From: Todiramphus chloris collaris
Lineage: Eukaryota; Chordata; Aves; Coraciiformes; Alcedinidae
Direction of reading: 5' to 3'
DNA length: 64,000 nt
Assembly (NCBI GenBank): GCA_025345505.1
Contig: JANVCC010000018.1
Coordinates: 56,253,656-56,317,655 of the forward strand
Shown: piece by piece, positions 1 to 13,433 of the stretch
Layout of the letters: every line of letters begins with the position of its first letter
Numbering within the stretch: the first letter of the stretch is position 1
The notes under the pieces: generated by a model
What the model was told of the DNA's origin: nothing
The model's database searches: none
What the model saw: the letters and a program-made list of their open reading frames with translations, nothing else
Program-made: the position numbers and the translations under genes

Positions 1-664
1 TGCATCAAAAGATGTGTGGCCAGCAGGTCAAGGGAGGTGATCCTGCCCCCCTACTCTGCTCCAGTGAGACCCCACCTGGAGTACTGCATCAAGCTCTGGA
101 GTCCCCAACACAAGAATGACATGGATCTACTGGAGAGGGTCCAGAGGAGGGCCACAAAGATGACCAGAGGGCTGGAACACATCTATGAGGACAGACTGAG
201 GGAGCTGGCTCTGTTCATCCTGGAGAAAAGAAGGCTTCAGTGAGACTTTATTGTGGCCTTCCAGTACCTGAAGGAGACCTACAAGAAAGCTGGAGAGGGA
301 CTTTTTATAAGGGCATATAGTGATAGGACAAGGGGCAATGGTTTTAAACTAGAGCAGAGTGGATTTAGATTAGACATTAGGAAGGAGTTCTTTGCTATGA
401 GGGTGGTGAGACACTGGAACGGATTGCCCAGAGAAGTTGTGGAGGTCTCATACCTGAACATTTTTAAGACAGGGCTGGATGAGGTTCTAAGAAACCTGGT
501 CTAGTGGGAGGTGTCCCTGCCCATGTCAGGAGTGTTGGAACTAGATGATCTTTAATGTCTCTTCCAACTCAAGCCATTCTATGATTCTACAATTCTACGA
601 CTCTGTGATTCTGTGATTGATTTTGTGATTCTATGATTGATTTTATAATTCTATTATTCTTGTC
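1..664 (+). mobile_element. CR1 LINE, 3' end (truncated by window start)
   Basis: This is the C-terminal end of the CR1 reverse transcriptase ORF followed by its short 3'UTR. Translation shows the typical CR1 phrases RPHLEYC (codons near 70-95), [12 protein letters not shown] and SDRTRGNG, then a final [11 protein letters not shown] block. The frame is open from 16 to 504 except for one TGA at 241-243, so the copy is dead but fairly young. The tail 'ggaactagatgatctttaat...ccttccaactc' and the terminal ATTCTRTG-type octamers identify the family. The start lies outside the window. Confidence 0.93.
571..664 (+). repeat. Expanded CR1 terminal octamer array with 20-bp higher-order unit
   Basis: CR1 elements usually end in a few ATTCTRTG octamers. 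Here the tail holds about ten octamer-like units. Within it a 20-bp unit (gtgattctgtgattgatttt, 605-624) is followed by a copy with one change (625-644) and a more diverged third copy (645-664). Confidence 0.8.
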
Positions 665-3554
665 TCAAATCAAGCATTAACTGTGGTGTATTTGTATTGG
701 AACAGATGTCCCACAGATATTTAAGACAGATATTTTGTTGCAAGGAAAGCAGAAAATAGGAGGTAGCTTTTCAAAGAGCACTTTGATTTCTATTTGCATA
801 TCTTGCATGGAAAATGGAATAGTTTGGTACAGAGTCACCATTTATCACAATGTCATTCAAAGTGTGATGTGCAAAGAAAGTCACAGAAGAGTGACATAAC
901 AGTGACATGGACAAACTTGTCATCTATTGCTTTACATGCACACCCTTCATCACTTACACTGCTGAAATATTAGATTAGCTAATCTATGCAATGCAATGAG
1001 AAACAGCACTGTAACCCAGGGCATCTCTTCATATGCCTCTCTAATCATGGTAAGATTTTCCTAAGATTTTCCATTTCTGAAATCGATGAGAGGGTTTTCA
1101 TCTTGTGGTATGCAATGAATATAAATGAAGAGTAGGGAGACTATATGTTTGGTCACACAAAGGGAAAAATATGAAAAAAAATCTCAATATCAAATATGAT
1201 ATTGATGAGTTCATTGCTTATCTGACTTTATTTCTGGGTCTGGGGTTAACGTTTTTTAAAGTTTGTCGCCAGACTTGCTACAGCTTTGGGCAAAACAGGT
1301 GTTTTCTCCATGTTTCTGATGCTCCTCCCTTAAAATTAACTTTACAAACCTAAACTACCACAAGATGAATTGACACTACTCACAGGTGAGAGCCTAGACA
1401 GCACCAGCCTATGCCGTGGGACCAGCTCCCCAGTCCAGGTCCATGCCTGAGGCATGTTCAAACTCCTCACTCTGACTGTGGGGGAAGTCAAAACAAGACC
1501 CAGACATACAGCCTACATCCCTCATGCTCTCATGCCATCAGTCCCAAGGGAAGGAAAGCCAGATGCATTTGCTGGAGGCAGCTCCAGCATTTTCCAACAG
1601 ATCCCAGGTGTGATGAACTAACAGAGCTAACAGTGAGGCTTCCCTCTATTCAATGGTAATGTAAAAGAAACCATAAAACCAGCCCTACAATCACATGCAA
1701 AAAAAAAAGTTTCTGTGAACTCTTGACATTTAGGCTCACTGAGAGCAATACTTTCCAAGAAATTAATATAGATCTGCCCAGGTGTGTCTTACACTAAAGG
1801 CACAGAAGATTAATGCAGCTTTCTCAGAATCTTACTAGTAGGATAAGAAAACAACCATGCTGATCTGACAAAATGTAGACATACCAGATAGTATGGCCCT
1901 GGGCAGAAAAGAGGAAGGCATTTGAAAACCTTCTGTTTAGGGAGTGTTGTGTCCTTTTGAAATATCTCAAAGACAGCCTTGTGCAGGCTTTACAATTAGT
2001 AGGCGAAAGAGAGGATTGTGAAAAAAAAGAAATTAAGGAAATGGAAGTAGAACACGGAAAGCATTTTAAGAGGTTGGAGGCAAACTCCCCACAACAGAGA
2101 GTAGGTAAAAAGGGAGCTAAAAATAGGCAGCATGAGACAGAGCTCTGCAAAAGAGAGTGGGAAGGACACTGTGTTCTGAAAACTGGTGCAACCAACCACA
2201 GATGAATGTGCCAAGGCTCTTGTACATTTTGTTGGCAGTTGATCAAGGCTGGCACATAGTCTGCACCAGGCAAGGTATCACCAAGTAGGCAGTGCCCTTC
2301 ACAGGGGTATGTGTTGCCAGTACAGACTCATGAGGGGCCAGAGGCAAATGGCTCATCAGTCAGAGACAGAACTCTCTCCTGTCACCAGAGGAACTGAAAC
2401 AAAGTTTTATCTAACTGCATCGAAATAAAAAAAATAATAAATTTCTACCTGCTTAGAGCTGGTTTATGGACATTTTGTCCAATGTGTTTACACTGGCATT
2501 TAATTGCCTTTTAATTAGCTTTAATTAGCTTATCTTCTCCCCCCATGTGTTTATAGAGAATAATCATATCCCCCCCAGCACTGACTAAGCTAACACACCA
2601 ACCTCTGCTGGTTTCTTATTGTAAATCAGATTGGATTTTATGATCACTCTCCTCTTCCACTTCTGCATCTACTCTAGTCCAGACTAGTTTCTCCCAAAGT
2701 GCAGTAAACAGAGTGAAAACAAAATTTCAAATGAAAGCAAATACCTTGAAAAATAATACCTCTCTGCCTCTAATATGCCAGACCTAACAAAACATCTGAG
2801 GGTAAATAAGTCTTTTTCAATTCCAAATCACGTTTCTAAGTCCCTGTTACCTCTTACAAAGACACAGTTCATATCAGATGTTCCAATCACCTACAAAATA
2901 CAATGATTTGCTATTTGTACTATTAAATTCTATCCCATCCTGCTGCAGTCATCTTCAAGATAATCTTCAAAGTTATCTTCATAAGATGATCTGTTCTTCA
3001 TCTATATTGATGTCCTTCTCTTTTTATCCCTCACTGCCAATTTTCATCAGTTTATTCTCATTTTCTATGCCAAGTTTATGAAACAAACACATGAAGTGGC
3101 ACCCATACCAAGACAAGATGTCAAGGCACCATCTTGCAGCCTAACAGGTTTCTTTTCAGCACAGCATGTCGTCCCTTCCATTTTATGTGCAACTCCGGTA
3201 TTTAATATTAATCTCCATCTTCTCCAATCTGACAGTTTCTCAGACAGCACAATATCAAATAGTTTACCAGAGATTAGGAATATTTAACATACTCTATTTC
3301 CTTCATCCTATTCTTTTTCTCAAAGAGAAATTTTATGTCATTATGTAATCAAGGCAATGTTTTGTCCTGTTTTCCCTCTATCTCCATTTCCTTAATTATT
3401 CTGCATGGCAGCAGTAAACTGTATTAAAAATCCTTGCTGCTAGAACTGCACTTCTCTGATAGGTTTCACAGCTGAAGATTGACCAATGTCCTGACTTGAG
3501 TACACTGTTCCTCAATGTCTCTTCCAATCCAAGAAGCCAGAGATACATTCAAAA
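665..3554. other. Intergenic, AT-rich, no gene seen
   Basis: There is no splice-flanked coding frame and no long ORF with recognisable protein features. The only local structure noted is an exact tandem duplication of TTAATTAGCT at 2511-2530, with a degenerate copy just upstream. Confidence 0.6.
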
Positions 3555-3800
3555 CAAACACAAGGAGGTTGTTCTTCAGTCAAGCTGCAGGTAACCTCTG
3601 GAATTCCTTGTCCTGAGATGTTGTGGACAATTAAAGTTAAAAACAGTTGAGGGAACACATGAACAAGTCAATGGAAGAAGAAGCAACCAGAGGTTAATAA
3701 CTACAACCCTCACCACACTTACTCTGAGTATTTTAGTCCATGACCTACAAACTACTAGAGGCTCAGAGACTAATAATCCTGAATTGGGAAGCAATGTGAG
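3555..3800 (+). mobile_element. Ancient, diverged CR1/L3-like LINE 3' fragment
   Basis: The stretch 'aggaggttgttcttca...acctctggaattccttgtcctgagatgttgtgga...gaacaagtcaatgga' follows the order of the old amniote CR1 3' region (hydrophobic 'W/RNSLPxDVVD' block, then the 'aagttcatggagga' motif, then 'ctctgag...' and 'ggctcagagac'). It has many substitutions and small gaps. I recognise it by pattern, not by alignment, so the ends are approximate. Confidence 0.5.
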
Positions 3801-6800
3801 TTGGATTTTTCACTCCAACTCAGTGAATTGACTTATGTGTTTATGTAGCCTACCATATCTTACTCAAGTAGCTTATCTGAGTTTTATTTCCACCACACTC
3901 ATTCTAACATACTCACTCCCTTTCACTTTCCCACTTTTTACATCACAGACAACACTATCAGTATTTAAAGCTGAGACAAAGTGTTTGTTTAGCTTTTATG
4001 CAATACTTAGATTACCATTAAACCCTGTAATATCCTCATGGCACAGCAGATGCACTTCTTTTTCTTTGTTTCCTTTCACTTTCTTGCTTTACCTGCTGTT
4101 ATTTCCCGCAATTTCTTTTTTTAAGTTAACAGCTTGACTTCTGGAAATTCTCACTTTGTCCCTATATTTTCTAAGATCCAAGAAAGGGTTTCTTTCTTGT
4201 TAGGTCCTGTTTCTGTTCCTGGCAGCCTTCAAGTTTCATTCATAAGTTCTTGTTTGACACAACATTTCATTGGGCCACAACTGGATCCCTTTCTGCAAGT
4301 TCTTCATTGCCAAAGATTAAATAGATTTTACACCATTGAGGTGGATTTTACATCTTTTACACCTAGGGGTGGATTTTACTCCTTTGATTTGAGGAATTCC
4401 AGTCCTCTGCTGCCTCTCAATTCTTTGTGATCTCTAAGTAATGAAAATAAGGGCAACAACCCAGGAGAGAATGGAAAGTAGATTGTGTCATCTGAAGCCC
4501 CTTCCAAGTGTCTAAGGTACTTACCTTCAACAATTGCAGCCATCTAGTGGGCAAATACCAGAAACAGTCACTAGTCAGTAAAAATGTGGTCCCCTGTTAC
4601 TCACAGCTGTTCACTTTTGAGCAAACTGGTATTTCATGGCTAAACCAGGCACTATGAAAAAACATGTCCCAGAATATCATTATCATAAGCTTGTGTTACA
4701 GCACTGTTGCCCTGACCATCCCCCTCAGACCTCAGGAATGAGCACGCCATGCTACTACTGATCATTATACCACAAGGAGTCACTTGGGCATACAGATTTA
4801 TTCTCTTGCATTTCTGAGACCATAAAAAAGTTATGGCTTTACTAATGCTGCCATGCACTGACCCTGATAATAAATGCATAGCCAGAATGGTTTCTACAGT
4901 ATACCACACAACTGACTCACTTAGATGCTTAAGAAGTGACTGTGGAGTCAGATTTATGCAAGTCAAGGCCTTTCCCTACAGCTGTGACTCTCAACCTGTG
5001 CTACACCTACCTAGATTGATGCACTGATCACTCTATCAAGTGGAACATCAGCAGCTGCTGATTATCCCTGGTGTAAATGCTTGCCAACACAGTAGGTAAC
5101 TACATAGACAATTACCACTTTTGCACGCCCAATTAAATCCGCTAGTTAATGACAATCCTCCAGCAGCTGCCTTTTGGGGTATGGGAGGTATTGAAGGAAA
5201 ATAGATCAGCTGGTATGCAATTGGTGGAGGAGAAAGTGCAAAGCTGTGGGAAAAGGAAGAAAGGAATATAGGTATCTCTTGACTTGTCGAGAGACAACTA
5301 TGGAGCCAGAAGTTGTTGCTATAGCTGCTGTCAGTGGTAATTACCTCTTTTAGCATCATTTGTGGTGATATCCATGTACTCTATGACCACAAGCTGCATT
5401 GATAAAGGTTTGGGGTTTTTTTATGCAGACATATCAGTCACAATTTGTACATGTAAAACAAAGTACTTCCTTAAGACTGACTTTCATTATTTTTTTCAGT
5501 TGTCTGCACTATTATACACTCTTGTGTCAAAACACGTACTTAGCAACATCATTAATAAAGATGTCCTTCTTTCCCTGACAAAAGTAATCCTTTAAAATGC
5601 TACTACTTGAGTGCAAGTCATGACTACTCCCTTCCTTCAGCTAGGAACTCACCACAATTTTGATGATGTACCACTGATAATTGCTTCTAAATACACTGAA
5701 GGAATGACTTATCGGAAGAATTGCTTTTCCACACTCTGCACCCATCTTATGGGTGCTTTCAGGTGTTTAGTCATTGTCAGTGTATGCCTGCATTATTTCT
5801 GGCTATCCAGAATAATAATAATAAAAAACAAACAACTAAATAGCAATTTTCTAGTGAGATTCATTAGTGAGGTTCTTTTGCTTCCTTGAGATCACTGTTA
5901 TGATATTACGGGTAAGAAGAGAATAGGCATGGTAGGAGAAGATCAGATCAACACAGATGAGAAAGAATGTCACATTCAGCCACTGAAGTTCGCCTTTCTG
6001 TGCCTTCATTTTTTTCCACCTTTTCTCTTCATTCAGCTCCCATTTTCCATGGTCTTAATGTCTGAACAGATGCAGAGAATTTTGTCTTTTTTATGCTCCT
6101 CCATCTCCCAGCAAAGTATCCCTGACAGATACTCACAGATGCTGCTGCTGCTTTTTCTGGAGCAGCAGGTATTTGTCTCCAGACCATGAAGCTCACAAGG
6201 TTATCTCTTGTGTTTCAGATTTTATGCGCAGGGCAGTTTCTATCAAAAAGCAGAAGCAGCTCAACACCTTGAACCTCCAGGGCAAAGCTGTGAGCATGCA
6301 GCAACACCCAGCAGCACCCAGGGAGGGAGGGAGATATGTGCCAGAGGAGATGCTATGCTCTAGGCTGACCTCCACGGAGTTCAGCACAGCTTCTGCAGTT
6401 CCTGAAGCCAGATACCATTTGGACACCAGTGTAACAACCTGTCTGATTCAGCACCAGAGCTAAAGAAACTGTTTGTAGTCAACAACATAACAAATCCACC
6501 CCTCTTATCCTTTCATGAAATATTATTAAACTCTGCGTTTTATCAGTTTGTTTTACTTATAAGAAATTCACTGTAACTACTGAAGTATATGCTATTCGTA
6601 TTACACCTAACTCACACAGTATTATTTCTGCCTCTATATCAACTCTCTGAAACTATTCACCAGTAGAGAGTGGAACTGAAACAGTCATTCTAGTTAGGTC
6701 TTTGAGCAAAGATAGGCTTACACACACATAGAAAATAACAGCAGCCAATATTTGTTTGTGTGCATGGCCTGGGCCAACAGTTTTCAATTCTGAAACCAAA

Positions 6801-8473
6801 TGGTACACAAGAGATAGCAAAGCAGATGTTCCATGAAGTTCCCATCCTAAATTATGAAGGTCTACACTGAACTTTAGCTCCTGACAGTTGCTTATTAGCT
6901 GCAGTCTTGCTCCACGTATACTCAGTCCCTGCAATATTTTAGCATGTTGCTTTCTGGAAGGATTAGTGTACTGGACGTCCCCTGAGAAAGCTGTAGGAAA
7001 TACACACTGGTCTTGTGGTTAATTTAACACAGCTCTTGATGTCATTATTAGTGGATATGTAGTCAAACACTTACTGGGCAGCCAAAATTTAAATAAATTC
7101 CCATGTTCTTAAGTGGTCATTTTGAATGTTTGACATAAAACGCACATCTTTGTGCAAGACACGTGGCATACGCAAATGAACTCACACACCACTGCGGGTT
7201 TTAGCATGCTGAAATGATTTGTAACTCTGCTTTAAAGTTGCTGGGTTCCAAAACCAATGGTGATAAGTAAAGAGAGATCTGGAACAAATTAATATATTTC
7301 CCAATAACCTGTGGGTTTCTTCGGGACTGCTCATAGTACTTAATGGGCAGACAGAGCTTCCCATAACAATAACAAAATGTAAAAGAAAAAAAAAAAAAAC
7401 TATGGATATTGATAAGGTGCAAAGTCAGACACTTAAAATTTAGGAAGTATAAAAATAAGGTTCCCTGTGTGATGTTAATTTGATACCCTTGTTTACATTT
7501 ATTCTGATACAAATCTGGTATTCAACCTTTTTCCACACAAGATTCTTCTGTTTCCAGGACAGGCTGGGCAGCCAGGAAGCAGAAGCAAAGTGGTGCTTTC
7601 CAAGCTGGACACAGTCTGGCTGTCAGCAAATGCCATACCAATGCCAGCTTATGCAGAATTAGAGAGGAACCCAGAGAAGTTATCAGAGGCACAACTGTCC
7701 GAGGTGCATGTGTTTGTGCAGAGACACTGGGCATGCAGAAAACAAGTTAACTCCTCCATTTCCCACCTTTTCCAGGAGGCCCTTAAGAGCAGAGGTAACC
7801 CAGTTGGGTTGCCTAGGAGAGGTATCCTCATCCTGCTGCCTCCTTCCCTGTAACTTCTCAGATGAATTTCTCACTCAAGCTAGGGCACAAAGAGACCCAG
7901 ACCTGCAGACAGTGAGAAAAAGAGGGCAATCAGGAAGAGGTGGACAGAGTTGTTCCAGGAGTGTATATACTTCCTGGGCCATCATCTGTTTGTGCCCCTA
8001 GCTGCAGACCTGTGGTGGGAGAGGAGCTGCCTCCAGCTGAGAACCTCCCAGGACAAGGTGTGCATCCTTGGGAAACACGTATCCCCAAGACACAGTGCAG
8101 GTAACACCCTGCAGAAATCCTCAAACCACTTCTAAATGAGCTACCTCAGGGAGGGGGGGTTAATTCTGCATTAATAGAATCCTGCTCCTAGCCTAGTGAG
8201 CTCTATTTTAAGCCATACAGCCACTCTACCATTCCTTTCCCCCTCTGTGTTATTCTCTATGTGGCTGTTATATATTGGCTCCTTTTATTACAGCAATTTA
8301 AAATGGAGAGAAAAGACTTTACAATTTGCACTCATTTTATTCTGCTTCTTTTTTTCCAGAGGAAAAAAAAAACAAAAACACAACAAAACAAAGACCAGCT
8401 CTGCCATTCAGCTTCTCCAGTTTTGTACTTGGGCACTACAATGGTTTGCATTAACAGCTGTAATATTTTTTAT
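3801..8473. other. Intergenic, no gene seen
   Basis: Open frames here are at most about 100 codons, mutually overlapping on both strands, and show no domain signature. A small duplicated phrase (ggtggattttac) occurs at about 4340 and 4368. I see no RNA gene. Confidence 0.55.
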
Positions 8474-8560
8474 AGGAGGTAACTGGAAGTTCAGAGACAC
8501 TAAGTGACCTCTCCACACAGGAAGAAACAAAGGCCTTTATTTCCAGCTTCCTCTTCTAAC
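8474..8560 (+). mobile_element. MIR-like SINE core fragment
   Basis: 'ggaggtaactggaagttcag' followed by 'agacactaagtgacc...ccacacag' matches the conserved MIR core order (ggaggaaactgaggctcagag, ttaagtgacttgcc, cacacag). It is a short, strongly diverged fossil recognised by pattern only. Confidence 0.45.
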
Positions 8561-11500
8561 AGTAAAGCCTCTCTCCCACCCTCCCAACAGTGTAATGAAA
8601 ATTGTCCTTCTCTTTAAAATGTTTACTCCAAAATACCACAATTGTGTCTCAGATTCCCACAAAGCTCAGAGTAGCAATACAGCAGACTCCAAATCTGTCA
8701 ACATAGCTTCACCTCCATGTTGCTGCCATAGCCAAGGTTTGTATCCAAGCACCTCAGGCTGCTGCACCACCTACAAGCAGAGTCCAGCCACCTGTAAAGG
8801 AGGCAGCAGTGAGCTATGGGTGGCAAACCAGCATATGGATTTGGGGAGATATAGGGTCCAAGCTTTAAAATTGCAACCCAGGGAGTGAAGAGTAAAAAAA
8901 ATAGTTTTAAAATTAACTTATACCTAAATACCTAAGTATTTCTTTCCAAGTCAGAATCTCACTCAAATAATACAGTTGCTTTTGACTCAAAGTTTCCTCA
9001 GCCTCCACATCCTTAAGTACTCAGCTGACTTCAGTATTTTTTAATGTAAAGTCAGCACAGTTTTGGAAATGGTGGTAGAATGGGTCCAGAATAGGGAGAA
9101 CAAAAAATGAGGGGCTTTGGTATGTGGTGAAAAAACAGAACAGCCTTTCTTGAACTACAAGAAGTGTGGTTCAAGCAATTTGTGTCTGATCGGAGCCTGA
9201 TCCCAGGAAAACATTTTTTTTTTAAATCTTCCAGTTGCTAAAGAGGAGAGAGAAGATGATTTCTTCCTCTTCAGTGAGAGTGCTTTAAAACAAAGAGAGT
9301 TGTTTCCTATCTGGAAGAGGCTATTACCCTAAGAGGGACTGCAGGGCACAGGTTTTCATCGCACATTGGGTTGAATTGCCTGGCCTTTTGCTAAGAGTAT
9401 CAGCCAAGTAGTTGTGGCACTCACTGTCCCAACACAGGGATGGTGCTGCCAGTGCCAGGGCTCTCCAGGGGCGACACAGGGGACCAGTCACTCCAGCTGC
9501 TCACAGGGTAGGTGATGGGTGTCTCTACCTCTTGAGGGAATAGTTCACCAAGGCTAAATGTGCAAGACTGGCAATGCCATAAAATGCTCCTGAGCACTGC
9601 ATTTCAGTCAGATTTTGGGTTGGGATTTTTTTCTGGTCTTTTACAACCAAAGGAATCTGTTTTGTCCTCCCTCTCAATGCACCTACCTGCTGTTTTTGAA
9701 CACCAGCCTGTGTGCATAGCTATGGTGCAAGATGCTTCCTCCACAGGCTGATTAGCCTGCTCCCACCTTTACACGACGCTCAGAGGGACATTAATGTGGT
9801 ACTCAGCACTCAGCTGGGTCAGCCCCTGAGCTCAAATCAACCTCCTGACTTGTTTTGGGAATGCATCATAAAAGGATAATTCATGGCGGTCTGTTTGCAG
9901 AGTAGGAGACATATAATGGCTGATCTCCTTTTTACAACCCTCTACAGGTTACAACTTACAGCATGTTCAGCGATAGCCCTAAGCAATCTCAGCAGTTTCC
10001 CTGAGGACTGATAATGTCCATGACATCTGCTGAGCACATACCTGGAGCCCAAGCCCTACATTCTGAAAGCCATTCACGGGTAACTGTGAATGCATGGTGT
10101 AACAGCTTAGAAGGACCCACAGCAGGAAGGTGTACGTGGCCTCAGAGACAGGAACAACAGCAATGGGACTGTTTCACAATGCAAAGTCTGAATATGTGTT
10201 CTACTCTTCTCCACCAGAGACTTCTTAGTCTGCCTCACTGGGGACATAGTAATCAAGATGGTGCTGTGTACATTTAGCAAGACCAGGGAGATGGAGGAAG
10301 GCTCAGATATGAACCAATGCATTTACTTTCACCCACTGAGTCCTTGCACATAGGGACTCCTATTTCAAAGAGTGCTGGTTGCTGGTAATCTGTCTGTTGC
10401 CTTTTCTCCTCACTTCATTCTGTATAATGTTCAAATTAAAAATGTGTTAAAAGCTCCAGGATGGTTTAGACATCTCTTTCAGTGAATCTGCAAACTGTAT
10501 TGTTTTAACATGTCTCAATTTTCTGTTACAATTTAGGATGACATTATTTGCTTCACCTCACGAAAACTGCAAACTCAACAAACTTTTGTTTGTTGTGGAT
10601 GTGACTTGCCCCGGTGCCCCATCAGTCTTGTACTGCAAACCATCATGTGGGAAAGCAGGAAGGTTGACTGCTAGTCCCTTTCTTCACACTGTGAGGGAGA
10701 ATGTGATGTCCCCTGGTTGGCAGAAAAAGCTAAGTTAGTCCATTTCCTTTGTCAAATGTGTCAGTACTCCTTCTACTTCCCCAGGAAACTCATGTTTCCA
10801 GGATCACCAGAATTTGCTCGATGAATCATCACAAATCTTCAGATCTATAGCTGCTTCTGAATAGAGGTGCCCTTCACACACTGTGTACATGGGAAATTTC
10901 TCCTCAAGAGGCTTATGCAAGACTCCAAGTCCTTTGCTCATGTCACAGGTTTCAAGAGGTTAAAGAATAAGTTCTGCTTAGCACTAATACAAGCAAATAT
11001 TTATCATTCTGAGCTGAACTAACAAGTAACTGTGCCTACCCCAGTTCAACAAGGATTTTAATCCTCTACCCACTTAAAGCAAGCCATAGGCTTTAGCAGT
11101 TTGCTGAATAAAAGCCAAAGGGAAGTGATATTGAAATAAATGGTTAGGCAGTCATAAATGATTGAACAACATTTTCAAACTTTAAAATTCTTTTCCTTTA
11201 ATTCTAGTGCCTTAATTTTCCTTGATAGGTATTTCTTTCCCTGTAGAATATCAGTGAAGCTCTCATCTTTACAACAGAAACGAAAGAATACTGAAAGAAA
11301 ATTATTTTCTATTTAATTGAGTACCAGTTTTTAATGCGTGGACTCAGGTCCAAACACAGACCTTCTCAAATAGACTCTGAGTTCTTTATTTGCATCTTCC
11401 AAAAACCTTGAGCTGTTCTGCAAATGTTTTATAATATGTTAACTAAATGAAAATCAATCACTCCGATATAATTTCAGATGATACATGGCACACACAGAGG

Positions 11501-13433
11501 TCTTGTAAATACAGCAAAACATTACAACATCTGTTATTTTTAATGCTCTTTACTTTCTGCCAAGTTTATCCATGGTCCTGTCGAGTGAGGAAATCCCTCC
11601 TTGGTTGTACACAATCAGCTATTGCCTGTGAATAGGACTGAAAGGACTGAGTGCCATTATGGATCTCCTTACCGATGTTTTGTGATCTCCTGGGTAACCT
11701 TAATGTTGGTGGATTTAATGGGGTGCAGTTAAGGTTTATTATTGATTTTCAGTCACTTGTAAAGAGAAGCATCATGTCCTGCATCACCCAGGTTCTGTGT
11801 GTCCAACGTGCCACAATTACATACATTTATCCCAGAGATTGCAGTATTCAAGTACCCCTTCTGTGGGGATTCTTGAGGTAAGAAAAGTATTTTTTCTGTG
11901 TTGAATATCCAAAAGTGGTAAAAAACAAGTAGGGAATCATACAGAAAAATATCACAGGCAAGATGAGATTGGCAAGCTATTTGCATGTCAATATACAGAA
12001 AGCTGGGCTGTAGCATGCCATGATAACATCTGAAGGAATGAACTGCAAAATTTGAGCCTCATGTTTCCGAAAGCTCAAAAAATGTTTTCTGTGACATTGA
12101 TAACAATTTGGAGGGAAAAAAAAAAAAAATCTTCTCACTGAAATCTCCAGGAAAAAAATATATTCAACACCAAAAAGATTTATTTCCTACAATCTAAATC
12201 AGTTCAGACTTATCCCAAAGGGAGCTGCTCATCCTTTCTGCCTATTTCCACCCCATTTGTTTTATGCCATCTCCTTCTAATACAACCAGGGAAACTGATC
12301 AAACACATTCTATACATACCACACAGCCCACAGTCTCAGCATCCCAGCTGTATTCCTAACCTCACAAATTCACAGTGAAACCATCTCCAGGGTTTCAAAA
12401 GCATAGCAGCTTTCATGAAGGAGGGCAGTGGGAGCTCTCTTAATTAGCTCAGCTTCTTTGTGCATTTCTAGACACGTCTCTTTCTTTGTTCACCTTCAAG
12501 AGTCTAATGCCAGGGTAGAAAGAGAAGATTTCTCTTCTGTAAAGTAGCATCACATTCTTTCAGGCCTTCTTTTTTTCCTAGCAAGGTTTTAGGCTTGGAA
12601 AAAACATCTGCGACTAAGCATCTAAATGGAAAGAGGTGAATTTTAACCAGTCTGCACATTTATTGAGCATTAAAAGAGGAAACTTTGGAAGCCCAGACAG
12701 TTGGGTGAACATTTCATTACCAAGAAGTCCTTCACATGATGTCCCCACAACTCTGTCAGGGAAAATTCAAACAATAAACCATCCTTAATATAATTCAACC
12801 CTTTCTGGAAGTACAACAAAATTTAATTCAGTCTTGATGGTTTAATTCTTTTATTTTTTTCCTTTTGAGACATAACTTACTGTCCTGATGGTCATTTCTA
12901 GAATGCAGGGAGGCAGCAGTACTGTGAATTTTCTCACCTGTGCTTTAAAATATAAGTCTATACAGAGAAGAGAGTTGAGGATAAAATCATGGAAAGGTGG
13001 ATTCCAACTTTACTGTGTCCCTGATTTCATTATCAAAGCTTTACAACAAGGAAATCCCATGATTCCTGTCATGTTCAGCCTGGGCTGATAGGTCCTGAGA
13101 CAACAAGTCACTTAAAGATGTGCCTAATCTAGACACAGCACGTTTTCCAAGGAGATCTCATGCAGATCAAGTTAGTATCCACAGCCAAGTTTAGACAACT
13201 GATCACATTTGTTTCCCCTGGGCTCTGCCATTCATGGTAACTTAACACAGTCCCAAGCCCCATCTCTCAACCATTCTGTTGAACAAAGGTCATAGTTTTT
13301 GCATTCACCATGGAAAAAAGAGGGTCAACTGACTATGTTGGCCAGCTATTCAGCCTCAGTTCATTTCAATGTAGTATCTAACATGTTGATGCTGTTTAAT
13401 AAAAATTGAAATAATTAACACATTAGTCAAGTG
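8561..13433. other. Intergenic, no gene seen
   Basis: The sequence is AT-rich with poly-A and poly-T runs (for example the A run near 12118-12129). All ORFs are below 90 codons and none has the features of a real exon or gene. No RNA gene was recognised. Confidence 0.55.
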
